Shown here: positions 28,233 to 38,365 of the stretch, piece after piece
Numbering within the stretch: position 1 is the stretch's first letter
Layout: each line of letters opens with the position of its first letter
NCBI RefSeq assembly: GCF_000428045.1
Contig: NZ_KE386617.1
Span: forward strand, 30,225 to 94,224
Origin: Sedimenticola selenatireducens DSM 17993
GTDB lineage: Bacteria > Pseudomonadota > Gammaproteobacteria > Chromatiales > Chromatiaceae
Length of the DNA: 64,000 bases
Direction of reading: 5' to 3'
The notes under the pieces: generated by a model
What the model saw: the letters and a program-made list of their open reading frames with translations, nothing else
Told to the model about the DNA's origin: nothing
The model's database searches: none
Made by a program: the position numbers and the translations under genes

Positions 28233-29281
28233 GCGACCAGTTCCACGCTCGGCGCCCCGTCATGGGCCTCGATGCGGCCCAGTTTCCAGACCGTTTCGCC
28301 CTGGGCCTGCAGTAGCGCGATGGCCTGATCGGCGTCTTGCTCGGCGACACAGACCACCATGCCAACGCCGCAGTTGAAGGTGCGCAGCATCTCTGATTCG
28401 ATCACATTGCCCGCTGCCTGTAGCCACTGGAACACCGTCGGCCGTTCCCAGGAGTTGCTGTTGATCAGGGCGCGGGTGCCCTGCGGTAGTACCCGGGGCA
28501 GATTTTCCGGGAGACCGCCGCCGGTGATATGGGCCATGGCGTGAATGTCGATCGCCTGGTGCAGCGCCAGCAGTGACTTGACGTAGATGCGGGTCGGGGC
28601 GAGCAGCGCTTCGCCCAGGGTCACATCGCCCAGTGGCTGATGCAGATCCGCACCCGAGACCTCAAGAATCTTGCGAACCAGCGAGTAGCCGTTGGAGTGG
28701 GGGCCGGAAGAGGCGAGTCCCAGCAGCACGTCGCCCGGCTGTACCCGGTCCGGCTGGATAATGCGGGACTTTTCCACAATACCGACGCAGAAACCGGCCA
28801 GATCATAGTCACCAGTCTCGTAGATGCCGGGCATTTCGGCGGTCTCGCCGCCGGTCAGGGCCGCACCGGATTGCCGGCAGCCCTCGGCAATGCCCTCGAT
28901 CACACTGCTGGCCACGTCCACGTCGAGGTGTCCGGTGGCATAGTAGTCCAGGAAGAACAGCGGTTCAGCGCCGGTGACGATAATATCATTGACGCACATG
29001 GCCACCAGGTCGATACCGATGGTGTCATGCTTCTGCAGGGCCAAGGCCAGCCGCAGCTTGGTTCCCACCCCATCGGTGCCGGAGACCAGTACCGGCTCCC
29101 GGTAGCGGTCCAGCGGCAGTTCGAAGAGTGCCCCGAATCCCCCCAGGCCGGTCATGACGCCGGGTCTGAAAGTGTTTTTGACGATGGGTTTTATCCGCTC
29201 GACCAGGCTGTTTCCGGCATCGATATCGACACCGGCATCCCGGTAACTCAGAGAGGCGGAGTCGGTTTTGTTCTGATCCAC
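28229..29281 (-). CDS. purM: Phosphoribosylformylglycinamidine cyclo-ligase (AIR synthetase)
   Basis: A 350-residue ATP-dependent enzyme that closes the imidazole ring to give AIR, step five of purine synthesis. Family signatures seen are [20 protein letters not shown] near the N-terminus, [30 protein letters not shown] and the [12 protein letters not shown] loop. The length fits the PurM family (345). It heads the purM-purN-DUF3108 operon and is divergent from the DUF2066 gene; 29282-29517 between them carries the promoters, which I could not fix precisely. Confidence 0.97.
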   Translation of the reverse strand: MDQNKTDSASLSYRDAGVDIDAGNSLVERIKPIVKNTFRPGVMTGLGGFGALFELPLDRYREPVLVSGTDGVGTKLRLALALQKHDTIGIDLVAMCVNDIIVTGAEPLFFLDYYATGHLDVDVASSVIEGIAEGCRQSGAALTGGETAEMPGIYETGDYDLAGFCVGIVEKSRIIQPDRVQPGDVLLGLASSGPHSNGYSLVRKILEVSGADLHQPLGDVTLGEALLAPTRIYVKSLLALHQAIDIHAMAHITGGGLPENLPRVLPQGTRALINSNSWERPTVFQWLQAAGNVIESEMLRTFNCGVGMVVCVAEQDADQAIALLQAQGETVWKLGRIEAHDGAPSVELVA

Positions 29282-29517
29282 TGATCACTCCAGGCTAGGT
29301 GCGCGTTAAGAGAACGTGCTGCAGTTATTGATTCTACCAAATCCGTAAAGCTGGATCAGGCAAAAGGAGCGGAATTATACCACTGGAAGGGGTAGCTGGT
29401 GTTTTTTCCGCTTAACGATCAGGGGCAGTACCGGAGAGCTTGTGGGGTGTTAATGGATTTGCGGCGGGTGGCAGGCTAAAATCGGCCGGAATATCACGCC
29501 AGCCGGATTCCAATCAC

Positions 29518-30654
29518 ATGCCCAGTTGTTCATCAGATCCCTCGCATCTCTCGGTAAAGTTAATTCAGGCGCTGCTCATGTTGGTGCTGTTCATGGGTTA
29601 CACAGCCGCCGCCACTGCCAGTCCGGTTACCGGCTTGTACAGCGCGGAAGTGCCGGTGGAGGGGCAGTCAGCGGAACAGCGGACCGATGGGATCAGACGT
29701 GCCTTCATGCAGATGCTGATCAAGGTGACGGGTAACCGGAATGTTGCCCAGCGCCCCGAGTTACAGGGTGATATTGAGCAGGCACCACGTTATGTGCAGC
29801 AGTTTCGCTATCGTCTGGACGCCGGACGAGCGCCAGCCGCGACGGAGGGTGCCGCCGACAGTGAGGGGGCTGCCCGCCTGCTGACCGTGCAGTTTGATGG
29901 GGCGGCTGTGCAGCGTCTGCTGCGAGAGCGCCGCCTGCCGGTCTGGGGGGAGAATCGACCCTCGGGTCTGGTCTGGCTTGGCATTGAGTCCCGCGGGCAG
30001 CGCCGGGTGATGCGGCCCGAGCTGGATGATTCCCTGTTGGGCGCCATGACGGGGGCGGCGGAAAAGCGCGGCATCCCCCTGATACTGCCTCTGATGGATC
30101 TTGAGGATCAGTCCGGGATTCGGGTCGCCGATCTCTGGGGTGATTTTGAACAGAATATCCGCCGTGCATCCCAGCGCTATTCACCCGACCTGATTGTCAC
30201 CGGCCGGATGACCCAGCTCTCCGGCCGGCTCTGGCGGGTAACCTGGAATCTTTATCATGGTGACCGGGTCTCGAGCTGGAGTGATGAAGGGAGCGCCCCC
30301 ATCGAATTGGCCCACGAGGGCGTGGAGCATGTGTCGGATCTGCTGGCGGAGCGGTATGCCCCGGTCGGTGGTGAGGCGAACCTGTCGCGGATCAGGCTGC
30401 GGGTAAGCGGTGTGACGGAGCTGACGCAATACGTGGGGGTGGGGCGTTTTCTCCAGTCCCAGAGTTCGGTGGAACGTGCCGATATGGTCTCGGTGGAGCC
30501 CGAGGCGGTTACTTATGAGCTGCAGGTGCGGGGGGGTATCCAGGTATTGGAACAGGGACTCGCCCTGGGCGGCATGATCGAGCCGATCACCGATCTGCCG
30601 GATGCCGCGCAAACGCTTATTGAGGGAGTCGATCTCTTCTATCGTATGCGGTAA
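29518..30654 (+). CDS. DUF2066 exported protein
   Basis: A 378-residue protein with an N-terminal hydrophobic export signal (LIQALLMLVLFMGYTAAATA, cleavage near residue 36 after TAS) and a DUF2066 domain starting LYSAEVPVEGQSAEQRTDGI. The rest is soluble and probably periplasmic. Function is unknown. ATG 29518 was chosen as the first Met with a fitting signal; the frame is open 26 codons further upstream to 29440. The divergent placement with purM is conserved in many gammaproteobacteria. Confidence 0.8.
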   Translation: MPSCSSDPSHLSVKLIQALLMLVLFMGYTAAATASPVTGLYSAEVPVEGQSAEQRTDGIRRAFMQMLIKVTGNRNVAQRPELQGDIEQAPRYVQQFRYRLDAGRAPAATEGAADSEGAARLLTVQFDGAAVQRLLRERRLPVWGENRPSGLVWLGIESRGQRRVMRPELDDSLLGAMTGAAEKRGIPLILPLMDLEDQSGIRVADLWGDFEQNIRRASQRYSPDLIVTGRMTQLSGRLWRVTWNLYHGDRVSSWSDEGSAPIELAHEGVEHVSDLLAERYAPVGGEANLSRIRLRVSGVTELTQYVGVGRFLQSQSSVERADMVSVEPEAVTYELQVRGGIQVLEQGLALGGMIEPITDLPDAAQTLIEGVDLFYRMR

Positions 30655-30755
30655 CCTCGGAGTGACGGGGATAGCAACCGCTAAGTGAAGCCTGATCGCT
30701 TTGCGTAACTTTTAAATTTAACAGCCCCGGGTCCTTTGGTCTTGACAGAGTAGTG

Positions 30756-31313
30756 ATGCTGAAACGCGAAGATATACCTAATCTGATCAGCATATTGCGT
30801 ATCTTTATATCGGTACCGGTCGTCTGGATGTTGCTGGAGCAGCAGTTTGGCGTCGCGCTGGTGCTGTTTGCCATTGCGGGCATATCGGACGGGCTGGATG
30901 GCTATCTGGCCAAACACTACGGCTGGCAGAGCCAGCTCGGCGGCCTGCTGGATCCGCTGGCGGATAAGGTGCTGCTGGTCTCCAGTTATCTGACCCTGGC
31001 GCTGATCGGTATCATTCCGGTCTGGCTGGTACTGCTGGTGATACTGCGTGATCTGGTGATTGTGACCGGTGCCCTGGTGTACCATTTTCGGGTGATGGAG
31101 CTGACCGCCAATCCCAGTTTTCTCAGTAAAATAAATACTTTTTCACAGATTATCCTGGTGCTGGCGGTTGTTCTGGATCGGGGACTGGTTGCGCTGCCCG
31201 CCGTGCTGATAGTTAGCCTGGTCTGGCTGGTTATGGCGACGACGGTCGCCAGCGGGGTGAACTATGTCTGGGTCTGGAGCCGGCTGGCGATGGCGCATCA
31301 GAAAGAGCGCTAG
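30756..31313 (+). CDS. CDP-alcohol phosphatidyltransferase family protein
   Basis: A 185-residue inner membrane enzyme with about five to six helices and the diagnostic motif D-x2-D-G-x2-A-(K)-...-G-x3-D-x3-D, seen as SDGLDGYLAKHYGWQSQLGG followed by LLDPLADK. It transfers a phosphatidyl group from CDP-diacylglycerol to an alcohol. PgsA (glycerol phosphate acceptor) or a PgsA paralogue is likely; the acceptor is not certain. The GTG at 30753 just before the ATG is an equal alternative start. The gene is convergent with hda, 5 bases apart; the pairing of this family with hda is common. Confidence 0.85.
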   Translation: MLKREDIPNLISILRIFISVPVVWMLLEQQFGVALVLFAIAGISDGLDGYLAKHYGWQSQLGGLLDPLADKVLLVSSYLTLALIGIIPVWLVLLVILRDLVIVTGALVYHFRVMELTANPSFLSKINTFSQIILVLAVVLDRGLVALPAVLIVSLVWLVMATTVASGVNYVWVWSRLAMAHQKER

Positions 31314-31318
31314 CCTCG

Positions 31319-32038
31319 TTACAATCCGCCCGCTTGTGGGTCTGTCTGCTGTTCCAGAAACGTCTTGATGAAAGGGATTGTCAGTCCGCGTTTCGCCTCG
31401 AGCGACGCCTGATCAAGCTGTCTCAGCAGCTGTCTGAGTGAGCCCATATCCCGCTGGGTGTGGCGGAGGATATAGCGGGCGGTCTCGTCACTCAATGCCA
31501 GGCCACGTCCGGCTGCGGCTGTGCTCAAGGCCTGAATCTTGTCCTGATCATTCAGTGGCTGCAGCTGATAACAGAGACCCCAGCTCAGGCGCGACAACAG
31601 GTCGGGTAACCTGATTGGCAGGTTCAGCGGGCTGCAGCGGGCGGCAACCAGCAGGGACTTGTCCCGTTCCCTGAGTCGGTTGAACAGGCCGAACACACCC
31701 TGTTCCCAGTCTGCCTGACCGGCTATCAGTTCAACCCCATCCAGGCAGATCAGGTCCATCTGTTCCAAATCGTCAAAAATAGCCGGTGACAGCTGCGTGG
31801 CCTGATCCAGCGGTATGTACAGGGCGCTCCGCCCGCCCTGGTCGGCCAGTTGCGTGGCGGCCTGCAACAGATGGCTTTTGCCGGTTTGCGTTGCACCCCA
31901 GAGATAGATGAATGGTTCACCTGATCCCCTGGCGCAGGCAGCCAGATCGGCTACTGCCTGCTGATTGGCAGCCGGGAGATAGCTCTCAAGGCTGGTGCTC
32001 TCCGGCAGTGTGAGTCCGAGGGCGAGTTGTTTTGGCAT
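31319..32038 (-). CDS. hda: DnaA regulatory inactivator Hda
   Basis: A 239-residue AAA+ protein related to DnaA domain III. With the DNA-loaded sliding clamp it stimulates ATP hydrolysis by DnaA and so limits initiation to once per cycle. The clamp-binding peptide QLALGL sits at residues 4-9, and the P-loop is GATQTGKS (48-55). The Walker B-like LICLDGVELI and the sensor region LLSRLSWGLCYQL follow. There is no DNA-binding domain IV, which separates it from DnaA. Confidence 0.95.
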   Translation of the reverse strand: MPKQLALGLTLPESTSLESYLPAANQQAVADLAACARGSGEPFIYLWGATQTGKSHLLQAATQLADQGGRSALYIPLDQATQLSPAIFDDLEQMDLICLDGVELIAGQADWEQGVFGLFNRLRERDKSLLVAARCSPLNLPIRLPDLLSRLSWGLCYQLQPLNDQDKIQALSTAAAGRGLALSDETARYILRHTQRDMGSLRQLLRQLDQASLEAKRGLTIPFIKTFLEQQTDPQAGGL

Positions 32039-32041
32039 CGG

Positions 32042-32988
<947 letters not shown>

Positions 32989-33394
32989 GGCGATCTCGAT
33001 GCTCCTGTCCGGGTAACGGCTGTCCATTGTAACCAAACCCGCGGTGTTGAAACAGCGCCGCCGAGTATGCTTATTTACAGCGGTCCTGGAAGGAAAGCGA
33101 CGGGTATGGTGTATGATCCGACAACAGCCGGCGTAAGAGTTTTTCACTTGACTGTCCATCAGACCAGCCACGCTCGGAATACGGTTTATGAAGTGGAATA
33201 ATCGCCAATACATGCGAAGAGTCATAAAGATAGCCACCGGCGCATGAGGTAACCGGGATGCATCCATGCCCGAAAACAATCGGCATCCTCCAGGTCAGCG
33301 GGAGAGCTGTTTCCGAAATTACATTATTCGCCCTTATTCGCGGCTAGGATTTATCCCGGATACGGCAGAATAAGATGGGTAATCAGGTAATGGA

Positions 33395-34702
33395 ATGGCC
33401 GGGCGGAGTGAGATGATGGGACAGAGTGAGAAAGTTGGGGCAGGCGGTATCTTGATGGCATGGAGGCGGGTGCGCCAGTTTGGTGTTCTGATATTTTCCC
33501 GCTTCATTGCCGATCATGGGCTGCCCACGGCAGCGGCGCTGACTTTTACCAGCCTGTTGTCAATGGTGCCCCTGATGGCGGTTTCCCTGGCGCTGTTAAC
33601 AGCCTTTCCCGTCGGCGACCGGGTGGTGATGCAGCTGCAGAACTTCGTGTTCAACAATTTTCTGCCGTCCTCCGGCGAGGTTGTACAGCAGTATCTGAAT
33701 CAGTTCAGTCAGAAGGCGGCCCGCATGACCGGACCCGGACTGGTCTTTTTGATTGCCACGGCACTGCTGATGATGGCCAATATCGAACGCGCCTTCAACC
33801 GCATTTGGCGGATTGACAAACGGCGTCGGCTACTCAGCAGATTCATGGTCTATTGGGCCATATTGACCCTGGGGCCGCTACTGATCGGTTTGAGTGTGGC
33901 CGTTACCTCCTACCTGGTATCCATGCCGTTATTGTCCGATACCGCCCAGCTCTTTGGCCCGGACAGCGGCCTGCTTCGGGCAACGCCGGCCATCGCCTCG
34001 GCGGTCGCCTTCAGCCTGCTCTACCTGGTGGTGCCCAATCAGCCGGTTCCCCTGGCCCATGCCGTAGCCGGTGGCGTGCTGGCGGCCCTGCTGTTTGAAT
34101 TGGCCAAACGGATATTTGCCTACTACATCACCCTTTTTCCCGCTTACGAGATGATTTATGGTGCGTTGGCGGTCATACCCCTGTTTCTGGTCTGGCTTTA
34201 CCTCTCCTGGACAATAACCCTGCTGGGTGCGGAGTTCTGTTGTTGTCTTGCTATTATGGCAAAGCGGCCCCTGTCGCATGCCGGGTTTTCGGCTGATCCG
34301 CTGTTGGTCCGCTTTCATCTGATGCGCCTGTTGTCGATGGCGCAGCGGGAAGGTGAGAGCCGGTCGCTGGAGGCGCTGGCCGACCAGCTACCGGAGGCCG
34401 GAGAGGAGCAACTGTCTGATCAGCTGCAACTTCTGCAGGAGGCGAACTTTCTGTTCTGTACCGATAGCGGTGGCTGGGTGCTGGCGCGGGACCCGACGAG
34501 GGTCACGCTGCTCGATCTGTATCTGGTGCAGCCGGGGCAACTGCCGGACGCGGAGCGGCTTGGTGATTCTGTCCAGCCCTGCGAGCAGGTACTTGCCGAA
34601 GTGCTTGGCCGTGCACAACAGGCACTGTCAGAGTCCCTGGCCAGGCCGCTGGATGAACTTTTTCTTTTGGATAGCGATGACACACAACAACAGAATATCT
34701 AA
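33395..34702 (+). CDS. YihY/UPF0761-family inner membrane protein
   Basis: A 435-residue protein with about six membrane helices in residues 25-290 (family segment ADHGLPTAAALTFTSLLSMV at the start, and later LAVIPLFLVWLYLSWTITLL), followed by a soluble C-terminal domain of about 130 residues (DQLPEAGEEQLSDQLQLLQE) that looks helical. The family was once called ribonuclease BN, wrongly; its role is unknown. The core E. coli protein is about 290 residues, so this is the long form. Start is uncertain: ATG 33395, 33413 or 33416, the last two having GGAG just upstream. The TlpA-like gene follows after 12 bases. Confidence 0.82.
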   Translation: MAGRSEMMGQSEKVGAGGILMAWRRVRQFGVLIFSRFIADHGLPTAAALTFTSLLSMVPLMAVSLALLTAFPVGDRVVMQLQNFVFNNFLPSSGEVVQQYLNQFSQKAARMTGPGLVFLIATALLMMANIERAFNRIWRIDKRRRLLSRFMVYWAILTLGPLLIGLSVAVTSYLVSMPLLSDTAQLFGPDSGLLRATPAIASAVAFSLLYLVVPNQPVPLAHAVAGGVLAALLFELAKRIFAYYITLFPAYEMIYGALAVIPLFLVWLYLSWTITLLGAEFCCCLAIMAKRPLSHAGFSADPLLVRFHLMRLLSMAQREGESRSLEALADQLPEAGEEQLSDQLQLLQEANFLFCTDSGGWVLARDPTRVTLLDLYLVQPGQLPDAERLGDSVQPCEQVLAEVLGRAQQALSESLARPLDELFLLDSDDTQQQNI

Positions 34703-34714
34703 AGAGGTGATGCC

Positions 34715-35218
34715 ATGATGCGGTGGCTGCGCCAGCTGATCGGGGTTGTGTTATTGCTGCTCTGTGTGACTGCTGCGCAGGCGATTGATTTTATCCTGCC
34801 TGATCTGGATGGCAGGGATCGGTCGCTTGCGGAGTTTCGCGGCAAGTGGCTGCTGGTCAATTTCTGGGCCACCTGGTGTCCGCCCTGTATCGAAGAGATG
34901 CCGGAGTTGGAGCGTTTCCATCTGGCGCATAAAGAGCGTGATGCCCTGGTCATCGGGATCAACATGGAGGATATGGCGCCGGAGCGGCTCAAGGGTTTTC
35001 TGGCTGAGCGGTCCATCAGCTATCCCATCCTGCTGGCGCCTGTCGATGGCTATACTGCCTTTGGAAGGATTCCGGTGCTGCCCACCTCAATACTCATCTC
35101 TCCGGAAGGTGAGGTGGTCACCCGGCATGTCGGGCCGCTCACTGCAGAGATGATTGAACAACTGATTGTACAGGGCGTGCGGCCAGAAAAACCGGCCCCG
35201 GTAAATAACAAAGAGTAG
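34715..35218 (+). CDS. TlpA-like periplasmic thioredoxin
   Basis: A 167-residue exported thiol-disulfide protein: signal peptide or anchor IGVVLLLLCVTAAQA (cleavage near 23), then a thioredoxin fold with the active site W-C55-P-P-C58 in VNFWATWCPPCIEEMPELE and the cis-Pro loop VLPTSILISPEG. The TlpA/ResA class usually reduces disulfides in the periplasm, for instance in cytochrome c or copper-centre assembly; no such partner is beside it. AAAGAGGTG (34701-34709) is the ribosome-binding site. It lies between the YihY-type gene and acylphosphatase and is likely co-transcribed with both. Confidence 0.88.
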   Translation: MMRWLRQLIGVVLLLLCVTAAQAIDFILPDLDGRDRSLAEFRGKWLLVNFWATWCPPCIEEMPELERFHLAHKERDALVIGINMEDMAPERLKGFLAERSISYPILLAPVDGYTAFGRIPVLPTSILISPEGEVVTRHVGPLTAEMIEQLIVQGVRPEKPAPVNNKE

Positions 35219-35227
35219 GAGTGTCCA

Positions 35228-35497
35228 GTGACGATCTGTATGCAATATCTGGTCTCGGGAAAGGTGCAGGGCGTATTTTTTCGCGCCTCCACCCGGTTCG
35301 AGGCCGAGCGCCTGAAAATTACCGGCTATGCCAGAAACCTGCCTGATGGTCGGGTCGAGGTGCTGGCCTGTGGTGAGGCCGATGCCGTTGATCAGTTGAG
35401 AAACTGGCTGACCCGTGGGCCAGCCCAGGCTCGGGTGGAAAGTGTTTCCAGTGAGCCTGCCCCTGTTCAGGAGTTGGCCGAATTTTCAATTCGATAA
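35228..35497 (+). CDS. acyP: Acylphosphatase
   Basis: An 89-residue cytoplasmic enzyme that hydrolyses acyl phosphates such as acetyl phosphate or 1,3-bisphosphoglycerate. The signature GKVQGVFFRASTRFEA holds the catalytic Arg19, and Asn37 in GYARNLPDGRVEV is the second catalytic residue. Length is standard. The start is GTG 35228 with TAGGAG (35216-35221) as ribosome-binding site, nine bases after the upstream TlpA-like gene. Confidence 0.92.
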   Translation: MTICMQYLVSGKVQGVFFRASTRFEAERLKITGYARNLPDGRVEVLACGEADAVDQLRNWLTRGPAQARVESVSSEPAPVQELAEFSIR

Positions 35498-35539
35498 TGC
35501 CCGTCAAGGCAATTTATCGTCGTCCGGCAATTGCCGCGG

Positions 35540-36469
35540 CTACTCTGAAGGCTCATCCGCCGGGTCCGTCCAGGGCCTGAATACGGCCGGCGCCCCATTG
35601 ATCCGATAGCCTGGATACTGCGTTGCCGGGGTATCCCGGGCCGAGCTGTTCTGCTGCGCCCAATCCTGAGCCCTGTTATCCCGGTCCGATGAAACGGGAG
35701 GCGGGGGTGAGTAAGTCTGGTCTGCCGGTTGTTTCTGACCTTGCGGATAGGCGGGTGGCTGGGCGTAGGCAGGGTAGGGCTCCAGCATCGTCGGGGGAAC
35801 GGGTGTCGGCGCAGCGCCGTCATACATCTGCATCGGTTGCTGGGGCGCTAAGGGCGCGGTGGTGCCGTAGCGGGTATCGTAACCGCTATTTCCATACCCC
35901 TGAAAGTAGTTGTTTTCATAACCTGGTGTCGCTGGGGGTGGTGTATAAGACTCCTGTCCATAACCGTGCACTGGCGGATAGCGGTAATCCTGGGGTGGGG
36001 CATAGGGGTTGTATGCCGGTGCGGTTCCCTCCTGGTAGTAATAGGGATAGTTATAGCCCGGTGCCGGGTAATAACTGTAGGGATAGGCGGGCGCCGTCGG
36101 GTCTCCCCACTCCTGTACAAAATTGTCTGACGGGTAATAATAGGGTGACTCGATATAGGGCTCCGCTTGACCTTGGTAGTAGTCGTAGGGTCCCGTTGCC
36201 CCAGGCCCTCCGGGAAAGCCCTCTCCGCTATAATATCCAGGTGTCGGATCGGGATACTGCTCGGCGGCATAGCCGGGGCTGGAGGGGTATGGCTGCTGCG
36301 ACTGGCCGGTGATGTCCGCTTGAGGCTGGGAGGTGTTGTATTCCGTCGGCGTATCAATGGGGCGCCAGCCGTTGGAGCTATCGTAGCCAGGTGGGTTGTG
36401 AGACCCATCCGCCAGTGCGCTGGTCATAACAAGCGTGAGGCAGAAGGCGCTGTGGAAGACCCTTTGCAT
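35540..36469 (-). CDS. Secreted proline/tyrosine-rich low-complexity protein
   Basis: A 309-residue protein of unknown function. A signal peptide (VFHSAFCLTLVMTSALA, cleavage near 20) is followed by an almost entirely disordered chain rich in Pro, Tyr, Gly, Gln and Ser, with many YYP, PYYY, PGY and PPP clusters (for example SPYYYPSD, NYPYYYQEG, PVHGYGQESY). There is no Cys after the signal peptide and no recognisable domain. Codon use is regular and the minus-strand frame is clean, so it is probably real. Such composition suggests an extracellular or envelope-associated matrix or tyrosine cross-linked polymer, but this is a guess. It is monocistronic, convergent with acyP. Confidence 0.7.
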   Translation of the reverse strand: MQRVFHSAFCLTLVMTSALADGSHNPPGYDSSNGWRPIDTPTEYNTSQPQADITGQSQQPYPSSPGYAAEQYPDPTPGYYSGEGFPGGPGATGPYDYYQGQAEPYIESPYYYPSDNFVQEWGDPTAPAYPYSYYPAPGYNYPYYYQEGTAPAYNPYAPPQDYRYPPVHGYGQESYTPPPATPGYENNYFQGYGNSGYDTRYGTTAPLAPQQPMQMYDGAAPTPVPPTMLEPYPAYAQPPAYPQGQKQPADQTYSPPPPVSSDRDNRAQDWAQQNSSARDTPATQYPGYRINGAPAVFRPWTDPADEPSE

Positions 36470-36528
36470 GGTTATACTCCGTTGAAATGGCCGGGTGATC
36501 AGGCGCTCCGGCTCTTGTCATTGGCGTT

Positions 36529-36558
36529 ATCATAACCGGAAAAAGGGACGCATGTCGC
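36529..36558 (-). promoter_or_regulatory. Possible promoter of the Pro/Tyr-rich gene
   Basis: On the minus strand GCGACA (36558-36553) and TATGAT (36534-36529) lie 18 bases apart, about 60 bases before the gene start. Confidence 0.35.
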
Positions 36559-36591
36559 TGTTGGACGGCAGGTTCGGGGGCGTGGTCCGGT

Positions 36592-37437
36592 TCAGTAACC
36601 GGCAGTTTTCAGGTCCAGTCCGGGGGGGAGTGCGGCAATCCGGTCAATGCCACTATTAATGCCGCCATCAGGTAGCAGCTCCAGCCAGCGAAATCCCGGC
36701 GGAGCTGTGCTGATACCGAATTTGTCCTGATTCTCGATGAACTGGATACAGGTAGAGGGTGTTCCCATCATCCTGACCCCGTTGTGTTCGGCATCAAATG
36801 GCTGATGGATATGTCCCCAGATCACCCCTTTCGCGTTGTCATAGTGATCGAGAATGGAGAGAAAAGGCTCGGGATTATCCAGTGCCATCTTGTCCATCCA
36901 GGCGCTGTTAATATGGACGGGATGGTGGTGCAGGGCAATGAGTGCGTGCCGATCGGTATTTTCGCGCAACGAGCGTTCGAGGGTCTGCAGCTCCCGGTCA
37001 CTCAGGTGTCCACCCTCGGAGTGCGGCTGGGTGGAGTCGAGCATGATAATGACCCAGTTACCCAGTTTTACCTCTTTGGGGACTTCCACCAGGCCACCGC
37101 GCATATGCCTGGTGAGCATTTCCGGATTGTCATGGTTTCCCGGCAGGCAACAGGCCTTGATGCCGAATTCCTGGACACTGTTTCGGAGTCTCGTATAGCC
37201 GACAGCGGAGGCGTCGTGGACCAGGTCACCGGTCAAAAGCAACAGATCGGTCTGTGATTTTTGCTGTGCGGCAAGCGCCATTACCCATTCGAAGCTGATC
37301 TGGGTATTGATGCCGGCAAGCTTCCAATCCAGGCTGGTGTGCAGATGGCAGTCAGTAATCTGCAATACCCGGATGGGCCGCTGTTGATTGGCGGGCCTGG
37401 AGCTTTGGCTGTTCAGCTTGACGATGTCTTGGGCCAT
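36592..37437 (-). CDS. cpdA: 3',5'-cyclic AMP phosphodiesterase CpdA
   Basis: A 281-residue class III phosphodiesterase that hydrolyses cAMP to AMP. The binuclear metal motifs of the calcineurin-like fold are complete: D29-x-H31 (ITDCHLH), GDLVHD, GNHDNPE, LHHHPVH and GHIHQPF. The sequence is close to the CpdA/Icc type, with the long N-terminal leader of about 20 residues before RVLQITDCH. It would set the cAMP level seen by a CRP/Vfr-type regulator; a CRP-like site lies 131 bases upstream, hinting at feedback control. It reads away from fabA, which is also on the minus strand, 349 bases upstream. Confidence 0.92.
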   Translation of the reverse strand: MAQDIVKLNSQSSRPANQQRPIRVLQITDCHLHTSLDWKLAGINTQISFEWVMALAAQQKSQTDLLLLTGDLVHDASAVGYTRLRNSVQEFGIKACCLPGNHDNPEMLTRHMRGGLVEVPKEVKLGNWVIIMLDSTQPHSEGGHLSDRELQTLERSLRENTDRHALIALHHHPVHINSAWMDKMALDNPEPFLSILDHYDNAKGVIWGHIHQPFDAEHNGVRMMGTPSTCIQFIENQDKFGISTAPPGFRWLELLPDGGINSGIDRIAALPPGLDLKTAGY

Positions 37438-37533
37438 ATTGGAATCAGATTGCGACCGGTATAGCTAAATATTAAGGCATGGGGGGCAATTTTGTATCCG
37501 GCATAGGTGTGATGAATGCGGCAATAAAGGCCC

Positions 37534-37583
37534 GGTATAGTGGTTTTTTCCCTGAAACCTGATTTTTTGTGGACTGTATCACA
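37534..37583 (-). promoter_or_regulatory. CRP/Vfr-type site and possible -10 upstream of cpdA
   Basis: TGTGG-N6-TCACA (37568-37583) matches nine of ten key half-site bases of the CRP consensus TGTGA-N6-TCACA. On the minus strand a TATACC -10 candidate (37539-37534) lies 28 bases after it, towards cpdA. The rest of the 37438-37786 gap has one hairpin (37728-37761) and no gene; a 79-codon plus-strand frame there has no support. Confidence 0.55.
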
Positions 37584-37727
37584 TTTGCTTCCTGGGACAC
37601 CCTGGTGCGCCCCGGGACCCATGGGGATGGACGGCTGGACACCGATATCCCGCTCTGCCTGGCACAAAACAGTGGTGGTGGGCGATGTGGCTTCCTGCAC
37701 AAAAGCTCCTGGCGGTGAGGCGAAGCA

Positions 37728-37761
37728 GAGGGTCAGACCTGATGTGCGTATCCTGACCCTC
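37728..37761. other. Perfect 9-bp inverted repeat downstream of fabA
   Basis: GAGGGTCAG (37728-37736) is the exact inverse complement of CTGACCCTC (37753-37761), with a 16-nt loop, 26 bases past the fabA stop. No T tract follows on either strand, so it is at most a weak or Rho-assisted transcript end or an mRNA-stabilising stem. Confidence 0.4.
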
Positions 37762-37786
37762 GATGGTGGTTCCCTCTAGAAGAGAC

Positions 37787-38302
37787 TCAGAAATTATCGG
37801 TAGAGACGAAGAGGCCTACCCGTAGGTCCTTTGCGGTATAGATTTCCCGTCCGTCCACTTTCATGACCGCATCGGCCACACCCATCACCAGACGGCGGGT
37901 GATGACCCGCTTCAGATCGATCTGATAAGTCACCTTTTTAGCCGAGGGCAATACCTGTCCAGTGAATTTCACTTCGCCCACGCCCAGCGCCCGGCCATGT
38001 CCGGGATTGCCCAGCCAGGCCAGATAGAAGCCGACAGCCTGCCACATGGCGTCCAGTCCCAGACAGCCCGGCATCACCGGGTCACCTGGAAAGTGACACT
38101 CAAAAAACCAGAGATCCGGGGTGATATCCAGTTCGGCCTGAATCTCGCCCTTGCCGTAAATGCCGCCTTCATCGGCAATCCGGGTGATCCTGTCCATCAT
38201 CAGCATGTTGGGGACCGGCAGCTGAGCATTGCCCTCACCAAACATTCTGCCGTAACCGCAGTCCAGCAACTGTTCTCTTGTAAAACTTTCTACTTTAGCC
38301 AT
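37787..38302 (-). CDS. fabA: 3-hydroxydecanoyl-ACP dehydratase/isomerase FabA
   Basis: A 171-residue hot-dog-fold enzyme that dehydrates 3-hydroxydecanoyl-ACP and isomerises the product to the cis-3 form, the branch point of unsaturated fatty acid synthesis. The catalytic H70 ([14 protein letters not shown]) and D84 (GLDAMWQ) are at the same positions as in E. coli. The usual partner fabB is not in this window. The gene is monocistronic here, on the same strand as proS, 63 bases past the proS stop. Confidence 0.97.
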   Translation of the reverse strand: MAKVESFTREQLLDCGYGRMFGEGNAQLPVPNMLMMDRITRIADEGGIYGKGEIQAELDITPDLWFFECHFPGDPVMPGCLGLDAMWQAVGFYLAWLGNPGHGRALGVGEVKFTGQVLPSAKKVTYQIDLKRVITRRLVMGVADAVMKVDGREIYTAKDLRVGLFVSTDNF

Positions 38303-38365
38303 GGATCCAGTTTCTCTCGTGTTATTGCCTTCAGGGGTGGGCCATTGTTCCTGATCTATTCTGCC

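Noticed and set aside
37540-37779. Plus-strand frame of 79 codons between cpdA and fabA
   Set aside because: It covers the CRP-like site and the hairpin, has no ribosome-binding site, and its composition is unlike a real protein.
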